Shown here: piece after piece, positions 35,856-43,718 of the stretch | Layout of the letters: each line of letters starts with the position of its first letter | How positions within the stretch are numbered: position 1 is the stretch's first letter | Assembly (NCBI GenBank): GCA_038243995.1 | Contig: JBBRTV010000024.1 | Coordinates: forward strand, 1 to 64,000 | Reading direction: 5' to 3' | DNA length: 64,000 nucleotides | Source: Scleromatobacter sp038243995 | GTDB lineage: Bacteria > Pseudomonadota > Gammaproteobacteria > Burkholderiales > Burkholderiaceae_C | Translations under genes and position numbers: made by a program | Notes under the pieces: model-generated | What the model saw: only the letters and a program-made list of their open reading frames with translations | Told to the model about the DNA's origin: nothing | Database searches by the model: none

Positions 35856-36925
35856 CACGTCGCGTTCCTCCGGGCCGAGAACAGCGTTCGAAAGCCCTTC
35901 TTCGGGCCGAAGGCATGCTCGACCGACGTCACGTAGTACGGGCCGCTGAAGCGCGTTCCCAAGCCGTCGAGCGCCACCACGATGCCGGCCTGCAGCCGTG
36001 GTTCGCCGATGCAGACGCCCTCGGCGCGCACATACCGCAAAGCCATCTCCGCGTAGCCGTGCCGCGCGATGGCGTCGGCTTCCTCCTGGCTCTGCACCGG
36101 CATGTCGACCCGCGCGCTCGCCGCCGCCGAGAACGCCCGCTGCGCGGACGACGGCCCCGAACTGGACCCGGCCAGCAGCGGCGCCTCGTCGCCGACCTGC
36201 GCGCTGCCGACGATCTCTTTCTTGGTGGCGGGGTCCCAGCCGCGCACCTCGGCCCGCGTCACCTGGCCCAGCGTGGACAGGCGCGGATTGAACGACAGCA
36301 GTTCGATCTCGCGGTGCAGCGTGAAGGCGGCGTCCCCATCGGTCTTGCGCGGCCGGAAGATCAGGTCGCGATCGCGCACGGCGACCTCGAACGCGAGGCG
36401 GCGCGCGCGCATCGTCAGGAACTCGAGGTCGGTCTGGTTGTGCTGCAGCACGTAGGGCAGCGTGACGCCGCTGTCGGTGACGACCGGATTCAGGCCCGCG
36501 CCCGAGGCGATCTGGCTTGCGATGTCGCTGTCCTTGACGAGCGTGTACGACTTCGTCCGGCGCGCCCGCATCAGGCGATGGCGGCGGTCGTGGCCGCGCA
36601 CCGTCAGCGTCGGCGGCTGCCCTTCGGGGAAGTCGGGCTCGAGGCCGGTGATCTCGCCGCTGAACATCTTGATCGTGTGATCGCGGTAGCCGAAGGCGAC
36701 CTCGACCGCGTTGCCCTCCTGGAACAGCGCGTCGTCGATCCACTTGGCCTTCATCTCGGCCGTGTCCCATGCCACGAGCGTGATTGCGAACATGCCCGGG
36801 GCATCGACGTCGTCGAGCACGCTGAGGCGGATCAGGTCGGCCAGCGCCGCGCGCGGCAGGGGCGATCCGTTGACGCTGATCTCGAACTCCGGCGCCAGCG
36901 TGTTGAAGGTGTCGCGCGCGCTCAT
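35855..36925 (-). CDS. Phage late control D-like spike hub protein
   Basis: 356 residues from ATG 36925 (ATGA overlap with the LysM gene). It shows the gpD/gp27-like hub pattern: PEFEISVNGSPLPRAALADLIRLSVLDDVDAPGMF, then DHTIKMFSGEITGLEPDFPEGQPPTLTVRGHDRRHRLMR and LEFLTMRARRLAFEVAVRDRDLIFR. It forms the hub on which the gpV-like spike sits. Together with the next gene it equals Afp8. Confidence 0.9.
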   Translation of the reverse strand: MSARDTFNTLAPEFEISVNGSPLPRAALADLIRLSVLDDVDAPGMFAITLVAWDTAEMKAKWIDDALFQEGNAVEVAFGYRDHTIKMFSGEITGLEPDFPEGQPPTLTVRGHDRRHRLMRARRTKSYTLVKDSDIASQIASGAGLNPVVTDSGVTLPYVLQHNQTDLEFLTMRARRLAFEVAVRDRDLIFRPRKTDGDAAFTLHREIELLSFNPRLSTLGQVTRAEVRGWDPATKKEIVGSAQVGDEAPLLAGSSSGPSSAQRAFSAAASARVDMPVQSQEEADAIARHGYAEMALRYVRAEGVCIGEPRLQAGIVVALDGLGTRFSGPYYVTSVEHAFGPKKGFRTLFSARRNAT

Positions 36926-37632
36926 GGCGAGACTCCCGCACGCCATGCAACCTTGCGCGCCGGCAGCATCAGGCGGGTGCCGGGCACCAGGGCCAGCGGA
37001 TCATCGATGCCGTTGGCCTCGGCGATCGCGCGCCACTGGCGGCCGTCGCCATATTCGGCCGCGGCAATCGCGGCGAGCGTTTCGCCGCGCTTGACGATCC
37101 AGACCTTCGCGACGTCGGAAGACATCAGGTTCTGCTGCTTCAGGTCGGTCGAGTTCGAGATCCACTGCTTGAACGTGCAGCGATTGGTGGCTCGCACCGG
37201 TCGGCCCGATTCCAGGAACATCGTGTACTGCGTCTGGATCTCGGTCAGCACGCCCTGGAAGAAGACGGCCTGGTCGCCCCACGACATGCGGCAAACCGGC
37301 GGCCGGTGCTGCTCGCCCTGCACGGTGGTCAGCTGGAGCAGCTTGTCGATGTATTTCGTCTTCACGCTCTCCTTGTCCAGCGATGGCGTGTCGTAAGTAT
37401 CGAAGAGCAGGTCGACGCCGAGCGTGGCCGGGATGCCGCCGGTGAACTGCGACTCGGGCGTGTCGCGCTTCGCCGCGGGTTGCGTCGGCCACGACACGCT
37501 GCGGCTCACCGTCAGCTTGTCCGGATTGAACATCGCGACGATCGTGCTCGACGAACCCGCGCCGCCGAACTGCAGGTTGTCGTCGCGGCTGCCCGGCGTT
37601 TCGACGAGGATGGTGAGTTTCTCTAGGCCCAT
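36922..37632 (-). CDS. LysM-domain baseplate hub protein (Afp7/gp53-like)
   Basis: 236 residues. The N-terminal structural part (AMFNPDKLTVSRSVSW...LGVDLLFDTYDT) is followed by a C-terminal LysM domain (WIVKRGETLAAIAAAEYGDGRQWRAIAEANGIDDPLALVPGTRLMLPA). This is the standard Afp7 layout in eCIS baseplates. The LysM part is thought to clamp the hub rather than bind peptidoglycan in the assembled particle. Confidence 0.92.
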   Translation of the reverse strand: MGLEKLTILVETPGSRDDNLQFGGAGSSSTIVAMFNPDKLTVSRSVSWPTQPAAKRDTPESQFTGGIPATLGVDLLFDTYDTPSLDKESVKTKYIDKLLQLTTVQGEQHRPPVCRMSWGDQAVFFQGVLTEIQTQYTMFLESGRPVRATNRCTFKQWISNSTDLKQQNLMSSDVAKVWIVKRGETLAAIAAAEYGDGRQWRAIAEANGIDDPLALVPGTRLMLPARKVAWRAGVSP

Positions 37633-40600
37633 CGCGCGAACCCCCGGCGTTCCTGTTCGATGGCGAGGCGGGACATCAACGCGCGCCAGGCGCGCTCGAC
37701 CAGGTCGTCGACGTCGATGTCGGCGCGGCTGGCGCCGGCATCCGGCGGTGGATCGGGATGGCGCACCGTGGAGCGCGACGGATCGGCTATCGGCTCGGCG
37801 AGCAGGGGTGTCGCTTCGGAATGCAGGGCGGGCAGCGATGCCGCCGGCGACGTTGCGCTGCGTGACACCCTGTCGGCACCGCTGCCGCCCTCTGCGGCGG
37901 CTGCCAGGCGCGCCAGCGGCATCCCGAGGCTGGGCGGCGCCTGGCTGGCGGCGCGCTGCACGGCGGGGCGGGACGTGTGCCCCGCGGGTCCTGCAGGCCA
38001 GGGCGCGAGCGGCCGGGCGCCGCCATCGCCGACGCCGGGGGGAGTCGACGTCGCGTCCGCGGCGACCGTCGCCGCGGTGCCGTCGGCGAGAGGGCTCGCG
38101 TCGGCGCCGATCGCATAGTCGCCGCGGTCGGACCCCGCCGCACGGCGAGCCGGCACGACGGGCAAGGCCGCGATCTCGGGGTCGATGCGCCGCGACACCG
38201 TGCCGACGCCGATGGTCACCGCGGCGGCCTGCGCCGTCGACAGCAGCGGCGCGGCGCCGATGGAAGGGCGCCGCGACACCATCGTCGCGGCCCGCGCATA
38301 CACCCGTGCGTTCTCGCGCACGACCCGCTCGCTCGCGGTCGCGCCCGGACCAGCGCCCGCGCCGGCGGTGGCGGCAGGCGACAGCACCGCACGGGCGACG
38401 CCGAGCGGCGGCGCGGCTGGCGGCGTCTCGTGTACTGCCGGGTCGGGCGTGACGTCGGCGAAGCCACTCGCGGCAGGATCGCCGCCGTCGCGCGCGGGTG
38501 CGCGCGCTATCCCGGCCGTCACCGACGCGCCCGTAGCCATGAGCATGGCTACGGGCGGGTGGCCCGGCGCGGCGGCGTCGACAGGCACGGCAGGCGCGCC
38601 CGCGTCCGGCGTCGCGCCGAGCGCCAGCCCGGGGTCGCGAGAAGGCGGCGCGAACAGGTGCACGACAGGCGCCGCGACGCGCAGGTCGGCGGACGACGAA
38701 ACGGCCAGGTCAAGGCCCGCTCCGGCCGCCGCAGCAACGGCCGGGCGCAGCAAGGGCAGCGTGACCTGGGCGGGGGCCGCTTCCGCTGCCGGCATCGCCG
38801 GCAGCGGCGCAGGCGGGCCCGCCCGGAGGAGGTCGATCGCCGCGGCGTGCGTTCGCGCCACGCCGCGTGGCGTCTCGCCCGTCGCGGGCGATGCAGCCGG
38901 GCGGCTCCCGCCGGGGCCGCGTGCCGCCGTCGGCAGCACGAATGCGCGCGCGGCATGCACGCCGGAGCCGGGTTCGAGCGACGGCGCGCTCGCCGCGGCC
39001 GGCCGCACCGACACCGGATCGGGCCGGCCGGGCGCCGGCGTGTCGTGCGACTTGCGGTGCATCAGCGGCGGCGCTGCATGGCCCGGGCTCGCCGCGGAGA
39101 CGGCCGGCACCGCGCGCGCTGCGGCGCCGCTCCGCGGGGCAGCGGCCGCGATCGGTGGCGCAGCCAGGTCTGCGGCCGGGGCGGGCTGCGCGTCGAACCG
39201 GGGCGGGAAAGCACTTGCCGCCGGGGCCAGGGCGACCGATTGCGCGGCGCTTCCGCCTTGCACGGACGACGCGCTTGACACGTGCACGCCCGCCGCCGCG
39301 CCGGGACTCACGACCACCGCGGCGGGCGCCGCCGCGAGAGCCCGATCCGCGGCGTCGCTATCCGTCGGCATCCGGCTCTCCGCGGCCGCCGCCAGCGGCA
39401 TCGCCACGTCGGCGCGTTGGGGCATGACGGCGTGCACCACGACCGGTTCGGCCGTTTGCGCCGGGGCCGCGATCGTCGATCGCGCGGCCACGGATGCCGG
39501 TGGACCGGCGCCTGTCGATGCCGGCGCGCCAGGCAGCAAGCGCTCGACATCGGGCAAGCCGGAGTCGCCCGCGACCGCGCCGGTTGCAGGCGCCTTCCGG
39601 GCCGACGCGCTGGCCGCGCGCGCAGCCACCCCGGTGTCGCCCGCGTCACCGTGCGGAGCGCGGAACACGCTGCCCAGCCGACCCGGCGTCGGCGCGTCGC
39701 GCCACGTGAACTCGCCCGCCGGGCCGCCGGCTGGCGGCTCCGGGGCAGGGTACCGACGCGCGATGGCGGCAGCCACCGGCGTGCGGGCCGGCGCGCCGGC
39801 CGCCTGCAGGCGGTGCACGGTCGTGGAGGAAGGCTCCCTGACGGGCAGGTGGCTCGACATCGGGGAGGACGGGATCGAGACGGCGTGCGCGGCAGGCCCC
39901 GGAGACGTCGGCCTGCCCGGCACGGAGCCCGTCGGCGCCGTCGATGCCGGTGCGCTGCCGAGAAGCAGCGCATCCCGGCGCATCACGAAGGACGTCTCCG
40001 CCATGCCCGCAGAATCGTGCGCAACGGCGGGACCGATGGGCGCAGCCGTGCGCGGGTTCGTGGCGGGCGCGCGCTCCATGGCCGGTTCACCGGTCGGCGC
40101 GACCGCCGCCACCGGCGCTTCGCCCAGGGTCGATCCCGTTGCCGGCGCGAGCGCGTGCCGGCGGATCGACGTCCAAGGCCGGTCCGCAACAGGCACCGGC
40201 ACGGGGACGGGCCCGGGGACCAGCGCGTGCGGGATCGCGACACCGGCTTCCGGCGCAAGCGACACCGTGTCCGGCGACAGCGCCGCTGCGGGCCTCGGGG
40301 GTGCGCCGGGCGGGCGTGTCTGCGCCGTGCCGGAAGGCGTGACCGACGCACCTGTTGCCGATGACGCCGGCGCGGCCGCAGGCGCGGCCGGCGTCGGCGC
40401 CCCCGCAGCGGGCGCATCGACCGATCGCGCCACGTCGGCGGCCGCGAAAACCGCGCGGCCGGGCGCAGGCCTTTCGCTCGCACTCCTCGCGCCCGCCGCC
40501 GCGGCGATCGCCCCCTCCGCCGGCCGGTCCGCGGCGTCGAAGCGCGCCGCCGGTGCCGGCACGGCCACTGCACGCGCGGTGGTCTGCCGCGCGGACTGCG

Positions 40601-40880
40601 CATGCGACCAGGCATCGGCCCCCGCGACCGCGCGGCGGAACACGCGTGGATCGTCGCCGGCACCGCCGCCGGACGACCGGTCGCGCAGCGACGACGAGAC
40701 AAGGAGCGAATCCACGAAGGACATGTGCCGATCGTGCACCGATGTCGGTCCGACGATCAGCGACAAGCCCGGCGACGGGGTCGAGATCCCCGGATGCGAC
40801 AGGCGTTGCCACGCCGCGTGGCCGATCGAATCGGCGCGCGCCCACGGCGGTTGCGGCGAGAGGGGATCGGAGGCGGTCAT
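37623..40880 (-). CDS. Ala/Pro-rich disordered eCIS protein with conserved C-terminus
   Basis: 1085 residues from ATG 40880; a longer version from 40979 would run into the tube gene. Nearly all of it is low-complexity Ala/Pro/Gly/Thr sequence with no predicted fold. The short N-terminus (SPQPPWARADSIGHAAWQRLSHPG) and the last ~30 residues (IDVDDLVERAWRALMSRLAIEQERRGFARW) look conserved. The C-terminal LVER..R.LM.RLAIE.ERRG motif occurs in proteins at this position of other eCIS operons. Position between the second tube gene and LysM corresponds to Afp6. Function unknown; tube cap, plug or assembly scaffold are possibilities. Confidence 0.75.
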   Translation of the reverse strand: MTASDPLSPQPPWARADSIGHAAWQRLSHPGISTPSPGLSLIVGPTSVHDRHMSFVDSLLVSSSLRDRSSGGGAGDDPRVFRRAVAGADAWSHAQSARQTTARAVAVPAPAARFDAADRPAEGAIAAAAGARSASERPAPGRAVFAAADVARSVDAPAAGAPTPAAPAAAPASSATGASVTPSGTAQTRPPGAPPRPAAALSPDTVSLAPEAGVAIPHALVPGPVPVPVPVADRPWTSIRRHALAPATGSTLGEAPVAAVAPTGEPAMERAPATNPRTAAPIGPAVAHDSAGMAETSFVMRRDALLLGSAPASTAPTGSVPGRPTSPGPAAHAVSIPSSPMSSHLPVREPSSTTVHRLQAAGAPARTPVAAAIARRYPAPEPPAGGPAGEFTWRDAPTPGRLGSVFRAPHGDAGDTGVAARAASASARKAPATGAVAGDSGLPDVERLLPGAPASTGAGPPASVAARSTIAAPAQTAEPVVVHAVMPQRADVAMPLAAAAESRMPTDSDAADRALAAAPAAVVVSPGAAAGVHVSSASSVQGGSAAQSVALAPAASAFPPRFDAQPAPAADLAAPPIAAAAPRSGAAARAVPAVSAASPGHAAPPLMHRKSHDTPAPGRPDPVSVRPAAASAPSLEPGSGVHAARAFVLPTAARGPGGSRPAASPATGETPRGVARTHAAAIDLLRAGPPAPLPAMPAAEAAPAQVTLPLLRPAVAAAAGAGLDLAVSSSADLRVAAPVVHLFAPPSRDPGLALGATPDAGAPAVPVDAAAPGHPPVAMLMATGASVTAGIARAPARDGGDPAASGFADVTPDPAVHETPPAAPPLGVARAVLSPAATAGAGAGPGATASERVVRENARVYARAATMVSRRPSIGAAPLLSTAQAAAVTIGVGTVSRRIDPEIAALPVVPARRAAGSDRGDYAIGADASPLADGTAATVAADATSTPPGVGDGGARPLAPWPAGPAGHTSRPAVQRAASQAPPSLGMPLARLAAAAEGGSGADRVSRSATSPAASLPALHSEATPLLAEPIADPSRSTVRHPDPPPDAGASRADIDVDDLVERAWRALMSRLAIEQERRGFARWA

Positions 40881-40911
40881 GGCGCGCGCGTCGGGGGGGA
40901 GGGCGCGTTCA

Positions 40912-41397
40912 TCAGAACGGGAACAGGCCCTGGTGAACCAGTTCGATCGACTCGAAGGCGATCGCCGATGTGCCGGCATTCAGCGCCGGCCCCGTCCATT
41001 TCACCGGGCAGGCCTGCAGGAAATTCCAGGCGAGCGTGTAAGGCCCGTCGTTGGGCAGCACCTCGATGCGCACGTCCCGGCGGCGGATCTCGCCGTTCAT
41101 GATCTGCAGGTACCAAGCCCAGAGATGGCGCTTGTCCGCCATGCCGCGCTTGAGCACGAGCCGCGACGGGAATTTCGTGGCGCCGGCCAGCTGCCGCTCG
41201 GTCGAGTTCACGCCGCCTTCGCGCAAAGTCTCGACCTCGGTCTCTGCGACCAGGCCCGACACTTCGCTGAAGCCGCCGATGACGGTCTCGTTGTCCTGGT
41301 CGAAGGAGACGAGGAAGCGAAACGCGGTGAACGGATCCGCGACGGGCCGGGCGGACTTGGGGGCCTGCACCGACAGGTTAACCATAGGCATCTGCAT
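40912..41397 (-). CDS. eCIS tube protein 2 (Afp5-like)
   Basis: 161 residues; ATG 41391 is an alternative start. The tube fold pattern (DPFTAFRFLVSFDQDNETVIGGFSEVSGLVAETEVETLREGG, then LVLKRGMADKRHLWAWYLQIMNGEIRRRDVRIEVL) matches the phage-tail tube family TIGR02241. It is longer at the N-terminus than tube 1 and lies on the baseplate side, as Afp5 does, so it probably forms the first tube ring. It ends LVHQGLFPF. Confidence 0.9.
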   Translation of the reverse strand: MQMPMVNLSVQAPKSARPVADPFTAFRFLVSFDQDNETVIGGFSEVSGLVAETEVETLREGGVNSTERQLAGATKFPSRLVLKRGMADKRHLWAWYLQIMNGEIRRRDVRIEVLPNDGPYTLAWNFLQACPVKWTGPALNAGTSAIAFESIELVHQGLFPF

Positions 41398-41605
41398 CTC
41401 CGTCGGCCGCGTCGTTGAGCCGCTTGTTGATTCGCGCCACCTGGTCGACCCAGAGACGTCGTTCCCGGTGGTTCATGGCCATGATCTGCGTGTACGGCCA
41501 GTGGAAGTAGTACGCGACATAGGCTATCTCCTGGAACAGCTGCTCCGGGAGATAGCCTAGGGCTCCCCCGCCGGCTCTGCCTCCACGTCGAACGTCTTCG
41601 CACAC
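41378..41605 (-). CDS. DUF6760-like small eCIS protein
   Basis: 75 residues from GTG 41605. The conserved part is GYLPEQLFQEIAYVAYYFHWPYTQIMAMNHRERRLWVDQVARINKRL, the DUF6760 pattern seen next to tube genes in many eCIS. It overlaps the upstream gene by 49 bases and the downstream tube gene by 20, so it is nested between them and easily missed. Its role is unknown; tail-assembly chaperone is the usual guess. Confidence 0.75.
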   Translation of the reverse strand: MCEDVRRGGRAGGGALGYLPEQLFQEIAYVAYYFHWPYTQIMAMNHRERRLWVDQVARINKRLNDAADGDADAYG

Positions 41606-41925
41606 TCCGGGCAGGTCACCGACAGGCGGTTGTGGCCCTGCTCGTTGATGCGGCGGTAGAGCGACTGCAGGTAGGCGAAATCGGCGACCGGCAGGTCTTC
41701 GATCACCTGCGGGTAGACCTGCTGCAGGTCGCCCAGGCGCGTCACGACCCGTGCCAGCAGGATCACGGCGAGATAGCCCGGGTTGGACTTCACGCGGTAG
41801 TCCTGCAGCGGACTCACTTCATCCTTGGCCGTCGCCAGGCGCATCGTGCCGTCCTTGTGGACGCGGCCCTCCGCATCGACGAAGCCGCGCGGCAGCGTGA
41901 ACGGGAAATCGGTCTGGAAGCTCAT
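41557..41925 (-). CDS. eCIS tail-assembly protein with zinc-ribbon end
   Basis: 122 residues. It resembles the small protein that follows tube genes in eCIS: FTLPRGFVDAEGRVHKDGTMRLATAKDEVSPLQDYRV, then YLAVILLARVVTRLGDLQQVYPQVIEDLPVADFAYLQSLYRRIN, ending in a CPEC half zinc-ribbon. Only one CxxC pair is present, so metal binding would need dimerisation or another ligand. It overlaps tube 1 by ATGA. Likely an assembly chaperone, by analogy with tail-assembly proteins. Confidence 0.78.
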   Translation of the reverse strand: MSFQTDFPFTLPRGFVDAEGRVHKDGTMRLATAKDEVSPLQDYRVKSNPGYLAVILLARVVTRLGDLQQVYPQVIEDLPVADFAYLQSLYRRINEQGHNRLSVTCPECAKTFDVEAEPAGEP

Positions 41926-42365
41926 TTCACGCGCTTCAGGCCTTCATGCGCGATCTCGATCGTGTCGATCGAGACCTCGTTGGCCGTGGCATTGAACGTG
42001 GGGCCCGTCCACTTCGTCGGCCAGCCGGCGGCGAAGGTCCATTCGGCCGCCTCCTTGCCTTCGTCGTCGAGCAGGATGATCTGGCCGTCCTTGCGGGCGT
42101 CCTTGATCTTGCCGTCCATCACCTGCGTGCGCCATTTCCACAAGTCCAGGTCGGTCGTGATGCCGCGCTTGAGCGTGATGTTGGAAAACTTCTTCAAGCC
42201 GGCGAGCTTGAGGATAGTGTCGCCGTCGCCCTCGCGGTAATCGACGGCGTCGGTGCCCGCGTCGAGGCCGGAGACCTCTCTGAAGCCGGCTTTGCTGATG
42301 CCGTCGATCTGCACCCTGAACTTGAAGCCCCGGAACGGATCCATGTTGCGCTGACCAGTAGCCAT
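41922..42365 (-). CDS. eCIS inner tube protein 1 (Afp1-like)
   Basis: 147 residues. The tube-family pattern is clear (DPFRGFKFRVQIDGISKAGFREVSGLDAGTDAVDYREG, then LKRGITTDLDLWKWRTQVMDGK, ending TNEVSIDTIEIAHEGLKRVK-like). This is the main component of the inner tube that carries cargo. It follows the second sheath gene by 24 bases. Confidence 0.93.
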   Translation of the reverse strand: MATGQRNMDPFRGFKFRVQIDGISKAGFREVSGLDAGTDAVDYREGDGDTILKLAGLKKFSNITLKRGITTDLDLWKWRTQVMDGKIKDARKDGQIILLDDEGKEAAEWTFAAGWPTKWTGPTFNATANEVSIDTIEIAHEGLKRVK

Positions 42366-42389
42366 GCTCGCATCTCCTTGCGTTACGAA

Positions 42390-43694
42390 CTAGGAAAGAC
42401 CGCCGACGGTGAAACCGCTCGCATCCCGAATGACGCGGATCACGATGAATTCGGCAGGCCTCGAAGGCGCCAGCCCGACGAGGGCGACCACGCGCCCGAG
42501 TTCACGCTCCTCGGGCGGATTGGTCTCGGCGTCGCACTTGACGAAGAAAGCGTCGTCCGGCCGGCTGCCGGCGAGGGCGCCGGCACGCTGCATCTCGAGA
42601 CAATGTGCAACGAGACGGCTCGCGATGACATCCCACAGTCGTGTCGAGTGGGTCTCGAAGACGAGGTCGCGCATGCGCACCGCCACCCAGCGCCGGAAGC
42701 CCAGCACCACGCGGACGCCGGAGACATGCGTGGACGCCGCACGGGTGCTGAGAGTGCGCGCGCCGACGAGGCGGATGCCGCGGCTGCCCGCACCCTGGAT
42801 GCAGTTGACGCCGCCGGCATTCAGCCGCCCGCGCTCCCCTATGTCGAGGTGCACGGCCGTGTCGAACACGCCGTCCAGCCGCTCGTTGGCCGGCGCGCGT
42901 TGCGCGCCGACACGCCGGTCGACGCGTGCGATCACGCCCGCCACGTAGCCGCTGGGCGGCACCATGCGCGCCGCCGCGGCCCCGGTGGAACTCCGCGGGC
43001 CCGGATCGCGCCACTCCTCAGATCCGGTCGCGGGGCGTTCGTCCGCGTCGCGGACCGGCACCGGAGAGATCCAGGGCCCGTAGAGGGCGCCGAAACCGGA
43101 ACGCAGGTCGCGCGCCAGTTCGAGCCAGGCGTCGACAGCGCCGCCGCTCGTCGTTCGCGCGCCGGGCGGGGGGGCATCGAGCAGCGCGAACCGGTCGCCC
43201 AGTGCGTCGCAGTGCCGCAGCGCCGCGGCATACACGTCGCGCAATGCGGGTGTGTCGGACAGCATGGCCGCGGCGTCGGGCAGGCACACGAGATCGATGT
43301 CCGAGCGGTCGTCGAGCGGGCCGCCGCGATCCAGCAGCCGCAGCTGGGCGGCAGCCGCTTCGCCGCGCGACGTCGGCGGCAGCACGAACACGACGCAGCG
43401 CTGCCCGCCGTTGGCAAAGAAGCCGCGCACCGAGGCGCGCAGGAAGCTGCCCGGCGCCTCCGCGATGCCGCTGCCCCACAGGCGCTCGTTCCAGCGCACG
43501 AGCACGATGCCGGGCGATCCGGCGCGATCCTGCAGGCCTGCGTCGTTCACGGTGCCGAAGCCTATGAAGGCCGGAACGCCGGTCATCAACTCCGGCGGCG
43601 CAGAGTCGCCGCGCCGCACGCCCGTCTCGATGTAGAGTCCGGGCGGCAACGCGTCGCGCAGGGCGTGCGACGGATCGAGGCTGGTGGCGGTCAC
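42390..43694 (-). CDS. Tail sheath protein 2 (shorter paralogue)
   Basis: 434 residues. Sheath-family pattern: PPGLYIETGVRRGDSAP, GVPAFIGFG, VRGFFANGGQRCVVFVL, SGYVAGVIARVDRRVGAQRAPAN, GVNCIQGAGSRGIRLVGARTLS, and the C-terminal FFVKCDAETNPPEERELGRVVALVGLAPSRPAEFIVIRV. It lacks the large N-terminal insertion of the first sheath. As in Afp, several sheath paralogues probably occupy different positions; this one may form the ring nearest the baseplate. Confidence 0.92.
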   Translation of the reverse strand: MTATSLDPSHALRDALPPGLYIETGVRRGDSAPPELMTGVPAFIGFGTVNDAGLQDRAGSPGIVLVRWNERLWGSGIAEAPGSFLRASVRGFFANGGQRCVVFVLPPTSRGEAAAAQLRLLDRGGPLDDRSDIDLVCLPDAAAMLSDTPALRDVYAAALRHCDALGDRFALLDAPPPGARTTSGGAVDAWLELARDLRSGFGALYGPWISPVPVRDADERPATGSEEWRDPGPRSSTGAAAARMVPPSGYVAGVIARVDRRVGAQRAPANERLDGVFDTAVHLDIGERGRLNAGGVNCIQGAGSRGIRLVGARTLSTRAASTHVSGVRVVLGFRRWVAVRMRDLVFETHSTRLWDVIASRLVAHCLEMQRAGALAGSRPDDAFFVKCDAETNPPEERELGRVVALVGLAPSRPAEFIVIRVIRDASGFTVGGLS

Positions 43695-43718
43695 GGCGGG
43701 TCCGCTGGCGCGCTCCGG

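Noticed and set aside
38185..41418. Long Ala/Gly-rich plus-strand frame opposite the Ala/Pro-rich eCIS gene
   Set aside because: Both strands are low-complexity here. The minus strand was kept because it lies in the operon, has the conserved C-terminal motif and abuts the LysM gene; the plus frame runs into the tube gene antisense.
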